DNA from: Aphelocoma coerulescens
Lineage: Eukaryota > Chordata > Aves > Passeriformes > Corvidae
Assembly: GCF_041296385.1 (NCBI RefSeq)
Contig: NW_027183521.1
Coordinates: 186,001 to 250,000, forward strand
Length of the DNA: 64,000 nucleotides
Direction of reading: 5' to 3'
The notes beneath the pieces are model-generated. The model did not search any database, had not been told where the DNA came from, and worked only from the letters and a program-made list of their open reading frames with translations. Below, piece by piece: positions 1-10,965 of the stretch (the stretch's first letter is position 1; every line of letters starts with the position of its first letter). The position numbers were made by a program, and so were the translations under genes.

Positions 1-950
1 AGGATGCGCTCTATGGAGTTGAGAAAGAAAGTGCGTCTCACTAGCTTCTTTCCTCTACTTCATAGACAGCAAAGGGGCTATGAAAGGCAGCACTGGCTTT
101 TTGTTCTAGGACTTCTTCTTTACAAGCAGCTGCTGGATGTTTGGAAGGGGGTTTGGGATATGCAAAAATGAGAGGCTAAGATGGTAAGAGGGTAAGATGG
201 AAGTCATCTGGCAAAAGCAGAGCTCACAAAAGGGCCAGCTGAGAAAGCTCTTGCTGCCTACAACTTCAACTGCACCCCTCAAAGCAGCAGCACACACGCT
301 GCTCTCGGCACTTTCCTTCTCAGCTCTACGCACCATCCTAAGCCTTGCCTCTCCCACACTCAGGATCCAAAGACAACGGCACCAGGGACTGCTCACACAC
401 TAAAGGCACCAGGACAAAAGGCTCACCAGCTTGGCCTTTGCATTCCCGCTGACAGCTCCACAGCTTGAACCCAGAGAACTGCCTGCTGCCAACAGCCTTT
501 CCAATCACTCTGAGCACCTCATGACAAGGAGTGTGGGGAATGAATCTCCAGCAGCCTCCTGCCCCAGGCTGTCCCCCGGGAGCAGCCCTGCTCCAGGCCG
601 TGACTGCCACCTGCACAGCCAAAGGACCCAGAGCCGGTGTTACACACCACGGCTGTGCCTGGCACAGAGACACCAGTGGCCACACAAGTGGCCATGGCAC
701 TGTCCACACACAGTCCCTGCTGCTGCTCCCCCAGCCGCTGGCACCAACTCCCAGCCACCCACTCCTAAAGCCACGGGGCCCACTGGGACACTGCGGGGGC
801 TCGTGGAAGCCAGCGGCCATTGTGACACAGCGGGGCTGCACAGAGCCCACGGTGCTTTGTGACCCGTGGCTCCCAGGAGAGCCTTTGTGATGCTGGGGAA
901 CTACAAGGAAGCCTGGCTCCTCTGTGACACCACCACAGAAGCTCAGGGGA

Positions 951-1395
951 GCCCTGGAGACCGTGCTGATGCTATTGAACCTGATGCAACCCTGCCTCCT
1001 CTGTGACACCACAGAACCTCTGGGAGCCCTGGAGACCGTGCTGATGCTATGGAACCTGATGCAACCCTGCCTCCACTGTGACACCACAGAAGCTCAGGGA
1101 GCCCTGGAGACTGTGGTGATGCTATGGAACCTGATGCAACCCTGCCTCCACTGTGACACCACAGAACCTCTGGGAGCCCTGGAGACCGTGCTGATGCTAT
1201 GGAACCTGATGCAACCCTGCCTCCACTGTGACACCACAGAAGCTCGGGGAGCTCTGCAGACCGTGGGGATGCTGGCGAAGCTGACGGAACCCTGGGCACC
1301 ACAGTGACGCTATGGAACCTGGTGGAACCGAGGGGCCACAGTGACACTGTGGGGCCTTTTGGAAGCAACAGGACCCTGGTGGGAAGCCACGGGAT
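951..1395. repeat. 75-bp minisatellite array nested in unit 1 (type example)
   Basis: Four copies of a 75-bp period start at 951, 1026, 1101 and 1176. A clipped, diverged fifth copy starts at 1251, and another fragment runs on to about 1395. Copies alternate between two forms by the codons near their end, one ending CAGAACCTCTGGGA and one ending CAGAAGCTC(A/G)GGGA, giving a 150-bp dimer rhythm. Each copy holds the short inverted repeat CTGTG-ACAC-CACAG. The period is 25 codons without a stop in at least one frame on each strand, so ORFs grow and shrink with copy number. Confidence 0.95.
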
Positions 1396-1584
1396 GATTA
1401 ATCCTGCACGAACCTGCTCCAGGTGGGCTCCTCTCTCCCGGCTTCCACAGGTGCTGCTAGGATCCCACTCCGGCACTGGCTTGGCACGGGCTCACGGCTT
1501 CCTTTGGCAATGGCTCTGCTCCAGGATGGCATGCTGCAGAGAATGCAGGTAGATTTTGTGCTCACTCCTGGCATGCAGCTGGAC

Positions 1585-1590
1585 AATAAA
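1585..1590 (+). terminator. Canonical AATAAA poly(A) signal in each unit
   Basis: AATAAA is found at the same place in every unit: 1585, 3778, 5971, 8164, 10357, 12550, 14743, 17086, 19354, 21397, 23665, 26083, 28276, 30469, 32662, 41036, 43454, 45722, 47990, 50258, 52526, 54719, 56987, 59255, 61523 and 63791. A polypyrimidine-rich 3' splice-like site (tract from about 1428, CAG ending 1450 in unit 1) lies about 135 bp upstream, as in a short terminal exon. The motif is seen; its use is not shown. Confidence 0.5.
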
Positions 1591-1630
1591 GCCTGATCCA
1601 GCCCCCCCTCAGCATATGTCCGGCTCTGGC

Positions 1631-1643
1631 ATTGGGGCGGGGC
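1631..1643 (+). promoter_or_regulatory. Overlapping inverted CCAAT (ATTGG) and GC box in each unit
   Basis: ATTGG at 1631-1635 overlaps GGGGCGGGGC at 1634-1643, a perfect Sp1-type GC box, only 44 bp after the poly(A) signal. It is unchanged in the units inspected. No TATA box is visible downstream. This combination is common in TATA-less vertebrate promoters, but such motifs also occur by chance in GC-rich DNA. Promoter activity is inference. Confidence 0.35.
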
Positions 1644-1828
1644 AACTTTGGGAGCAGCCCCAGCCCTGCTCCTGCTCCCGGCTGGGCACCCAGCTGCTGG
1701 GACACAGGTGTGTCCTGATGCCACCGTCTACTCCTTTGAGAAGGGGAGGACAGAGTGCATCAGGGAGTTTGGTGTGGCTTACATGCGGCAAGGAGAAGGT
1801 GCAGCCCCAAACTGGCTTTCACTTCTAG

Positions 1829-2364
1829 AACCTTTTGCTATTGCGGGAGCAGCTGCTGGAGCTTTTCAACCGAGCTGCAAGAGTGAAAAGTGTGATGGCA
1901 TGTCTATCTGAGAAGGAAGGTTCGGTGCCGCAGCCTGTTGTGCACAATTTATATGCTGATAAGAGAAGGGGGTGCTTTTGCAACGTTTTCCTTCCTGACA
2001 CTTCTGTCTCTGTGAGCTTTAGCTGCTTGGACTCAGGGGTACCGAAGGTATGTGAAAGTGACTGGGATGCGAGAATCATGTTGCACAGGGAACAGGGAAG
2101 GTCAGCAAATGTTTCCTGTCCTGGCACATCTCTCAGTCTGAACTGCAGCTGCAGATGCTTCACTTCCGCCAAGGACTCTGCCACCTTGAGAGAAGGATGC
2201 GCTCTATGGAGTTGAGAAAGAAAGTGCGTCTCACTAGCTTCTTTCCTCTACTTCATAGACAGCAAAGGGGCTATGAAAGGCAGCACTGGCTTTTTGTTCT
2301 AGGACTTCTTCTTTACAAGCAGCTGCTGGATGTTTGGAAGGGGGTTTGGGATATGCAAAAATGA
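1829..2364 (+). other. Candidate two-exon ORF repeated in each unit
   Basis: An open frame runs 1829-2047, directly after a 3' splice-like AG (1827-1828), and ends at a good donor, AAG|GTATGTG. From 2137, after a pyrimidine-rich CTCTCAG, a second frame is open to TGA at 2362-2364 in the next unit. Removing 2048-2136 (89 nt) joins them in phase 0. The first in-frame ATG is at 1895, giving 126 residues. Part one is leucine/charge rich (LLREQLLELFNR); part two looks helical (LERRMRSMELRKKV) and ends in a hydrophobic stretch (WLFVLGLLLYKQLLDVW), as a tail-anchored protein might. I recognise no family. The frame is intact in all units, but units are too alike for that to prove selection. Markers D and E change residues in part one. 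Confidence 0.25.
2155..2364 (+). CDS. Small ATG-started ORF (69 codons) crossing the unit boundary, hypothetical
   Basis: This is one of very few ORFs in the unit that begin with a true ATG. It encodes 69 residues: a basic amphipathic N-terminal half, a central hydrophobic segment (WLFVLGLLLYKQLLDVW, about residues 45-61) and a short polar tail. It is the ATG-started part of the second candidate exon. It is unchanged in each complete unit seen; in unit 16 the only change is stop TGA to TAA (33440). Function unknown; it may not be translated. Later copies start at 4348, 6541, 8734, 10927 and so on through the array. Confidence 0.2.
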   Translation: MLHFRQGLCHLERRMRSMELRKKVRLTSFFPLLHRQQRGYERQHWLFVLGLLLYKQLLDVWKGVWDMQK

Positions 2365-4386
2365 GAGGCTAAGATGGTAAGAGGGTAAGATGGAAGTCAT
2401 CTGGCAAAAGCAGAGCTCACAAAAGGGCCAGCTGAGAAAGCTCTTGCTGCCTACAACTTCAACTGCACCCCTCAAAGCAGCAGCACACACGCTGCTCTCG
2501 GCACTTTCCTTCTCAGCTCTACGCACCATCCTAAGCCTTGCCTCTCCCACACTCAGGATCCAAAGACAACGGCACCAGGGACTGCTCACACACTAAAGGC
2601 ACCAGGACAAAAGGCTCACCAGCTTGGCCTTTGCATTCCCGCTGACAGCTCCACAGCTTGAACCCAGAGAACTGCCTGCTGCCAACAGCCTTTCCAATCA
2701 CTCTGAGCACCTCATGACAAGGAGTGTGGGGAATGAATCTCCAGCAGCCTCCTGCCCCAGGCTGTCCCCCGGGAGCAGCCCTGCTCCAGGCTGTGACTGC
2801 CACCTGCACAGCCAAAGGACCCAGAGCCGGTGTTACACACCACGGCTGTGCCTGGCACAGAGACACCAGTGGCCACACAAGTGGCCATGGCACTGTCCAC
2901 ACACAGTCCCTGCTGCTGCTCCCCCAGCCGCTGGCACCAACTCCCAGCCACCCACTCCTAAAGCCACGGGGCCCACTGGGACACTGCGGGGGCTCGTGGA
3001 AGCCAGCGGCCATTGTGACACAGCGGGGCTGCACAGAGCCCACGGTGCTTTGTGACCCGTGGCTCCCAGGAGAGCCTTTGTGATGCTGGGGAACTACAAG
3101 GAAGCCTGGCTCCTCTGTGACACCACCACAGAAGCTCAGGGGAGCCCTGGAGACCGTGCTGATGCTATTGAACCTGATGCAACCCTGCCTCCTCTGTGAC
3201 ACCACAGAACCTCTGGGAGCCCTGGAGACCGTGCTGATGCTATGGAACCTGATGCAACCCTGCCTCCACTGTGACACCACAGAAGCTCAGGGAGCCCTGG
3301 AGACTGTGGTGATGCTATGGAACCTGATGCAACCCTGCCTCCACTGTGACACCACAGAACCTCTGGGAGCCCTGGAGACCGTGCTGATGCTATGGAACCT
3401 GATGCAACCCTGCCTCCACTGTGACACCACAGAAGCTCGGGGAGCTCTGCAGACCGTGGGGATGCTGGCGAAGCTGACGGAACCCTGGGCACCACAGTGA
3501 CGCTATGGAACCTGGTGGAACCGAGGGGCCACAGTGACACTGTGGGGCCTTTTGGAAGCAACAGGACCCTGGTGGGAAGCCACGGGATGATTAATCCTGC
3601 ACGAACCTGCTCCAGGTGGGCTCCTCTCTCCCGGCTTCCACAGGTGCTGCTAGGATCCCACTCCGGCACTGGCTTGGCACGGGCTGACGGCTTCCTTTGG
3701 CAATGGCTCTGCTCCAGGATGGCATGCTGCAGAGAATGCAGGTAGATTTTGTGCTCACTCCTGGCATGCAGCTGGACAATAAAGCCTGATCCAGCCCCCC
3801 CTCAGCATATGTCCGGCTCTGGCATTGGGGCGGGGCAACTTTGGGAGCAGCCCCAGCCCTGCTCCTGCTCCCGGCTGGGCACCCAGCTGCTGGGACACAG
3901 GTGTGTCCTGATGCCACCGTCTACTCCTTTGAGAAGGGGAGGACAGAGTGCATCAGGGAGTTTGGTGTGGCTTACATGCGGCAAGGAGAAGGTGCAGCCC
4001 CAAACTGGCTTTCACTTCTAGAACCTTTTGCTATTGCGGGAGCAGCTGCTGGAGCTTTTCAACCGAGCTGCAAGAGTGAAAAGTGTGATGGCATGTCTAT
4101 CTGAGAAGGAAGGTTCGGTGCCGCAGCCTGTTGTGCACAATTTATATGCTGATAAGAGAAGGGGGTGCTTTTGGAACGTTTTCCTTCCTGACACTTCTGT
4201 CTCTGTGAGCTTTAGCTGCTTGGACTCAGGGATACCGAAGGTATGTGAAAGTGACTGGGATGCGAGAATCATGTTGCACAGGGAACAGGGAAGGTCAGCA
4301 AATGTTTCCTGTCCTGGCACATCTCTCAGTCTGAACTGCAGCTGCAGATGCTTCACTTCCGCCAAGGACTCTGCCACCTTGAGAGA
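2194..4386 (+). repeat. Macrosatellite unit 2 (2193 bp, 4 x 75-bp)
   Basis: 75-bp array at 3144-3443. Markers A-E: T-G-G-G-A, the state shared by units 2, 3 and 4, which I could not tell apart by eye. Confidence 0.95.
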
Positions 4387-6579
4387 AGGATGCGCTCTAT
4401 GGAGTTGAGAAAGAAAGTGCGTCTCACTAGCTTCTTTCCTCTACTTCATAGACAGCAAAGGGGCTATGAAAGGCAGCACTGGCTTTTTGTTCTAGGACTT
4501 CTTCTTTACAAGCAGCTGCTGGATGTTTGGAAGGGGGTTTGGGATATGCAAAAATGAGAGGCTAAGATGGTAAGAGGGTAAGATGGAAGTCATCTGGCAA
4601 AAGCAGAGCTCACAAAAGGGCCAGCTGAGAAAGCTCTTGCTGCCTACAACTTCAACTGCACCCCTCAAAGCAGCAGCACACACGCTGCTCTCGGCACTTT
4701 CCTTCTCAGCTCTACGCACCATCCTAAGCCTTGCCTCTCCCACACTCAGGATCCAAAGACAACGGCACCAGGGACTGCTCACACACTAAAGGCACCAGGA
4801 CAAAAGGCTCACCAGCTTGGCCTTTGCATTCCCGCTGACAGCTCCACAGCTTGAACCCAGAGAACTGCCTGCTGCCAACAGCCTTTCCAATCACTCTGAG
4901 CACCTCATGACAAGGAGTGTGGGGAATGAATCTCCAGCAGCCTCCTGCCCCAGGCTGTCCCCCGGGAGCAGCCCTGCTCCAGGCTGTGACTGCCACCTGC
5001 ACAGCCAAAGGACCCAGAGCCGGTGTTACACACCACGGCTGTGCCTGGCACAGAGACACCAGTGGCCACACAAGTGGCCATGGCACTGTCCACACACAGT
5101 CCCTGCTGCTGCTCCCCCAGCCGCTGGCACCAACTCCCAGCCACCCACTCCTAAAGCCACGGGGCCCACTGGGACACTGCGGGGGCTCGTGGAAGCCAGC
5201 GGCCATTGTGACACAGCGGGGCTGCACAGAGCCCACGGTGCTTTGTGACCCGTGGCTCCCAGGAGAGCCTTTGTGATGCTGGGGAACTACAAGGAAGCCT
5301 GGCTCCTCTGTGACACCACCACAGAAGCTCAGGGGAGCCCTGGAGACCGTGCTGATGCTATTGAACCTGATGCAACCCTGCCTCCTCTGTGACACCACAG
5401 AACCTCTGGGAGCCCTGGAGACCGTGCTGATGCTATGGAACCTGATGCAACCCTGCCTCCACTGTGACACCACAGAAGCTCAGGGAGCCCTGGAGACTGT
5501 GGTGATGCTATGGAACCTGATGCAACCCTGCCTCCACTGTGACACCACAGAACCTCTGGGAGCCCTGGAGACCGTGCTGATGCTATGGAACCTGATGCAA
5601 CCCTGCCTCCACTGTGACACCACAGAAGCTCGGGGAGCTCTGCAGACCGTGGGGATGCTGGCGAAGCTGACGGAACCCTGGGCACCACAGTGACGCTATG
5701 GAACCTGGTGGAACCGAGGGGCCACAGTGACACTGTGGGGCCTTTTGGAAGCAACAGGACCCTGGTGGGAAGCCACGGGATGATTAATCCTGCACGAACC
5801 TGCTCCAGGTGGGCTCCTCTCTCCCGGCTTCCACAGGTGCTGCTAGGATCCCACTCCGGCACTGGCTTGGCACGGGCTGACGGCTTCCTTTGGCAATGGC
5901 TCTGCTCCAGGATGGCATGCTGCAGAGAATGCAGGTAGATTTTGTGCTCACTCCTGGCATGCAGCTGGACAATAAAGCCTGATCCAGCCCCCCCTCAGCA
6001 TATGTCCGGCTCTGGCATTGGGGCGGGGCAACTTTGGGAGCAGCCCCAGCCCTGCTCCTGCTCCCGGCTGGGCACCCAGCTGCTGGGACACAGGTGTGTC
6101 CTGATGCCACCGTCTACTCCTTTGAGAAGGGGAGGACAGAGTGCATCAGGGAGTTTGGTGTGGCTTACATGCGGCAAGGAGAAGGTGCAGCCCCAAACTG
6201 GCTTTCACTTCTAGAACCTTTTGCTATTGCGGGAGCAGCTGCTGGAGCTTTTCAACCGAGCTGCAAGAGTGAAAAGTGTGATGGCATGTCTATCTGAGAA
6301 GGAAGGTTCGGTGCCGCAGCCTGTTGTGCACAATTTATATGCTGATAAGAGAAGGGGGTGCTTTTGGAACGTTTTCCTTCCTGACACTTCTGTCTCTGTG
6401 AGCTTTAGCTGCTTGGACTCAGGGATACCGAAGGTATGTGAAAGTGACTGGGATGCGAGAATCATGTTGCACAGGGAACAGGGAAGGTCAGCAAATGTTT
6501 CCTGTCCTGGCACATCTCTCAGTCTGAACTGCAGCTGCAGATGCTTCACTTCCGCCAAGGACTCTGCCACCTTGAGAGA
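4387..6579 (+). repeat. Macrosatellite unit 3 (2193 bp, 4 x 75-bp)
   Basis: 75-bp array at 5337-5636. Markers T-G-G-G-A. Appears identical to units 2 and 4, suggesting very recent duplication of whole units. Confidence 0.95.
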
Positions 6580-8772
6580 AGGATGCGCTCTATGGAGTTG
6601 AGAAAGAAAGTGCGTCTCACTAGCTTCTTTCCTCTACTTCATAGACAGCAAAGGGGCTATGAAAGGCAGCACTGGCTTTTTGTTCTAGGACTTCTTCTTT
6701 ACAAGCAGCTGCTGGATGTTTGGAAGGGGGTTTGGGATATGCAAAAATGAGAGGCTAAGATGGTAAGAGGGTAAGATGGAAGTCATCTGGCAAAAGCAGA
6801 GCTCACAAAAGGGCCAGCTGAGAAAGCTCTTGCTGCCTACAACTTCAACTGCACCCCTCAAAGCAGCAGCACACACGCTGCTCTCGGCACTTTCCTTCTC
6901 AGCTCTACGCACCATCCTAAGCCTTGCCTCTCCCACACTCAGGATCCAAAGACAACGGCACCAGGGACTGCTCACACACTAAAGGCACCAGGACAAAAGG
7001 CTCACCAGCTTGGCCTTTGCATTCCCGCTGACAGCTCCACAGCTTGAACCCAGAGAACTGCCTGCTGCCAACAGCCTTTCCAATCACTCTGAGCACCTCA
7101 TGACAAGGAGTGTGGGGAATGAATCTCCAGCAGCCTCCTGCCCCAGGCTGTCCCCCGGGAGCAGCCCTGCTCCAGGCTGTGACTGCCACCTGCACAGCCA
7201 AAGGACCCAGAGCCGGTGTTACACACCACGGCTGTGCCTGGCACAGAGACACCAGTGGCCACACAAGTGGCCATGGCACTGTCCACACACAGTCCCTGCT
7301 GCTGCTCCCCCAGCCGCTGGCACCAACTCCCAGCCACCCACTCCTAAAGCCACGGGGCCCACTGGGACACTGCGGGGGCTCGTGGAAGCCAGCGGCCATT
7401 GTGACACAGCGGGGCTGCACAGAGCCCACGGTGCTTTGTGACCCGTGGCTCCCAGGAGAGCCTTTGTGATGCTGGGGAACTACAAGGAAGCCTGGCTCCT
7501 CTGTGACACCACCACAGAAGCTCAGGGGAGCCCTGGAGACCGTGCTGATGCTATTGAACCTGATGCAACCCTGCCTCCTCTGTGACACCACAGAACCTCT
7601 GGGAGCCCTGGAGACCGTGCTGATGCTATGGAACCTGATGCAACCCTGCCTCCACTGTGACACCACAGAAGCTCAGGGAGCCCTGGAGACTGTGGTGATG
7701 CTATGGAACCTGATGCAACCCTGCCTCCACTGTGACACCACAGAACCTCTGGGAGCCCTGGAGACCGTGCTGATGCTATGGAACCTGATGCAACCCTGCC
7801 TCCACTGTGACACCACAGAAGCTCGGGGAGCTCTGCAGACCGTGGGGATGCTGGCGAAGCTGACGGAACCCTGGGCACCACAGTGACGCTATGGAACCTG
7901 GTGGAACCGAGGGGCCACAGTGACACTGTGGGGCCTTTTGGAAGCAACAGGACCCTGGTGGGAAGCCACGGGATGATTAATCCTGCACGAACCTGCTCCA
8001 GGTGGGCTCCTCTCTCCCGGCTTCCACAGGTGCTGCTAGGATCCCACTCCGGCACTGGCTTGGCACGGGCTGACGGCTTCCTTTGGCAATGGCTCTGCTC
8101 CAGGATGGCATGCTGCAGAGAATGCAGGTAGATTTTGTGCTCACTCCTGGCATGCAGCTGGACAATAAAGCCTGATCCAGCCCCCCCTCAGCATATGTCC
8201 GGCTCTGGCATTGGGGCGGGGCAACTTTGGGAGCAGCCCCAGCCCTGCTCCTGCTCCCGGCTGGGCACCCAGCTGCTGGGACACAGGTGTGTCCTGATGC
8301 CACCGTCTACTCCTTTGAGAAGGGGAGGACAGAGTGCATCAGGGAGTTTGGTGTGGCTTACATGCGGCAAGGAGAAGGTGCAGCCCCAAACTGGCTTTCA
8401 CTTCTAGAACCTTTTGCTATTGCGGGAGCAGCTGCTGGAGCTTTTCAACCGAGCTGCAAGAGTGAAAAGTGTGATGGCATGTCTATCTGAGAAGGAAGGT
8501 TCGGTGCCGCAGCCTGTTGTGCACAATTTATATGCTGATAAGAGAAGGGGGTGCTTTTGGAACGTTTTCCTTCCTGACACTTCTGTCTCTGTGAGCTTTA
8601 GCTGCTTGGACTCAGGGATACCGAAGGTATGTGAAAGTGACTGGGATGCGAGAATCATGTTGCACAGGGAACAGGGAAGGTCAGCAAATGTTTCCTGTCC
8701 TGGCACATCTCTCAGTCTGAACTGCAGCTGCAGATGCTTCACTTCCGCCAAGGACTCTGCCACCTTGAGAGA
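6580..8772 (+). repeat. Macrosatellite unit 4 (2193 bp, 4 x 75-bp)
   Basis: 75-bp array at 7530-7829. Markers T-G-G-G-A. Confidence 0.95.
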
Positions 8773-10965
8773 AGGATGCGCTCTATGGAGTTGAGAAAGA
8801 AAGTGCGTCTCACTAGCTTCTTTCCTCTACTTCATAGACAGCAAAGGGGCTATGAAAGGCAGCACTGGCTTTTTGTTCTAGGACTTCTTCTTTACAAGCA
8901 GCTGCTGGATGTTTGGAAGGGGGTTTGGGATATGCAAAAATGAGAGGCTAAGATGGTAAGAGGGTAAGATGGAAGTCATCTGGCAAAAGCAGAGCTCACA
9001 AAAGGGCCAGCTGAGAAAGCTCTTGCTGCCTACAACTTCAACTGCACCCCTCAAAGCAGCAGCACACACGCTGCTCTCGGCACTTTCCTTCTCAGCTCTA
9101 CGCACCATCCTAAGCCTTGCCTCTCCCACACTCAGGATCCAAAGACAACGGCACCAGGGACTGCTCACACACTAAAGGCACCAGGACAAAAGGCTCACCA
9201 GCTTGGCCTTTGCATTCCCGCTGACAGCTCCACAGCTTGAACCCAGAGAACTGCCTGCTGCCAACAGCCTTTCCAATCACTCTGAGCACCTCATGACAAG
9301 GAGTGTGGGGAATGAATCTCCAGCAGCCTCCTGCCCCAGGCTGTCCCCCGGGAGCAGCCCTGCTCCAGGCTGTGACTGCCACCTGCACAGCCAAAGGACC
9401 CAGAGCCGGTGTTACACACCACGGCTGTGCCTGGCACAGAGACACCAGTGGCCACACAAGTGGCCATGGCACTGTCCACACACAGTCCCTGCTGCTGCTC
9501 CCCCAGCCGCTGGCACCAACTCCCAGCCACCCACTCCTAAAGCCACGGGGCCCACTGGGACACTGCGGGGGCTCGTGGAAGCCAGCGGCCATTGTGACAC
9601 AGCGGGGCTGCACAGAGCCCACGGTGCTTTGTGACCCGTGGCTCCCAGGAGAGCCTTTGTGATGCTGGGGAACTACAAGGAAGCCTGGCTCCTCTGTGAC
9701 ACCACCACAGAAGCTCAGGGGAGCCCTGGAGACCGTGCTGATGCTATTGAACCTGATGCAACCCTGCCTCCTCTGTGACACCACAGAACCTCTGGGAGCC
9801 CTGGAGACCGTGCTGATGCTATGGAACCTGATGCAACCCTGCCTCCACTGTGACACCACAGAAGCTCAGGGAGCCCTGGAGACTGTGGTGATGCTATGGA
9901 ACCTGATGCAACCCTGCCTCCACTGTGACACCACAGAACCTCTGGGAGCCCTGGAGACCGTGCTGATGCTATGGAACCTGATGCAACCCTGCCTCCACTG
10001 TGACACCACAGAAGCTCGGGGAGCTCTGCAGACCGTGGGGATGCTGGCGAAGCTGACGGAACCCTGGGCACCACAGTGACGCTATGGAACCTGGTGGAAC
10101 CGAGGGGCCACAGTGACACTGTGGGGCCTTTTGGAAGCAACAGGACCCTGGTGGGAAGCCACGGGATGATTAATCCTGCACGAACCTGCTCCAGGTGGGC
10201 TCCTCTCTCCCGGCTTCCACAGGTGCTGCTAGGATCCCACTCCGGCACTGGCTTGGCACGGGCTGACGGCTTCCTTTGGCAATGGCTCTGCTCCAGGATG
10301 GCATGCTGCAGAGAATGCAGGTAGATTTTGTGCTCACTCCTGGCATGCAGCTGGACAATAAAGCCTGATCCAGCCCCCCCTCAGCATATGTCCGGCTCTG
10401 GCATTGGGGCGGGGCAACTTTGGGAGCAGCCCCAGCCCTGCTCCTGCTCCCGGCTGGGCACCCAGCTGCTGGGACACAGGTGTGTCCTGATGCCACCGTC
10501 TACTCCTTTGAGAAGGGGAGGACAGAGTGCATCAGGGAGTTTGGTGTGGCTTACATGCGGCAAGGAGAAGGTGCAGCCCCAAACTGGCTTTCACTTCTAG
10601 AACCTTTTGCTATTGCGGGAGCAGCTGCTGGAGCTTTTCAACCGAGCTGCAAGAGTGAAAAGTGTGATGGCATGTCTATCTGAGAAGGAAGGTTCGGTGC
10701 CGCAGCCTGTTGTGCACAATTTATATGCTGATAAGAGAAGGGGGTGCTTTTGCAACGTTTTCCTTCCTGACACTTCTGTCTCTGTGAGCTTTAGCTGCTT
10801 GGACTCAGGGGTACCGAAGGTATGTGAAAGTGACTGGGATGCGAGAATCATGTTGCACAGGGAACAGGGAAGGTCAGCAAATGTTTCCTGTCCTGGCACA
10901 TCTCTCAGTCTGAACTGCAGCTGCAGATGCTTCACTTCCGCCAAGGACTCTGCCACCTTGAGAGA
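8773..10965 (+). repeat. Macrosatellite unit 5 (2193 bp, 4 x 75-bp), mosaic
   Basis: 75-bp array at 9723-10022. Markers T-G-G-C-G: the first part matches units 2-4, while the end (D=C, E=G) matches unit 1. The switch lies between markers C and D, about 10265-10753, as expected for unequal crossover or conversion. Confidence 0.95.

Larger units (their letters stand above)
1..2193 (+). repeat. Macrosatellite unit 1 (2193 bp, 4 x 75-bp)
   Basis: Reference unit. The 75-bp array is at 951-1250 (four copies), followed by shorter decayed copies to about 1395; older degenerate copies lie upstream, about 775-950. Markers A-E: C-G-C-C-G. E=G is shared only with unit 5. Landmarks: hairpin TGGCCAC/GTGGCCA at 677-694; palindrome CCACAGTGACACTGTGG at 1336-1352; 3' splice-like tract ending at 1450; AATAAA at 1585; GC box at 1634. 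Confidence 0.95.

Noticed and set aside
951..1250. CRISPR-like array
   Set aside because: The repeats are contiguous 75-bp units without unique spacers, in a vertebrate-type sequence.
338..1476. Long overlapping open frames on both strands through the 75-bp arrays, repeated in every unit
   Set aside because: They start at GTG or TTG rather than ATG and follow from a stop-free 75-bp period. Length simply tracks copy number; composition is low complexity and no domain is recognisable.
1648..1911. 87-codon frame with a signal-peptide-like start (LLLLPAG) in each unit
   Set aside because: The start codon is TTG, the leucine run comes from a CTGCTCCTGCTC stretch, and no ATG or splice logic supports it better than the frame from 1829.
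1918..1935. Pol III B-box-like GGTTCGGTGCC
   Set aside because: Poor match to the B box and no A box or tRNA fold nearby.
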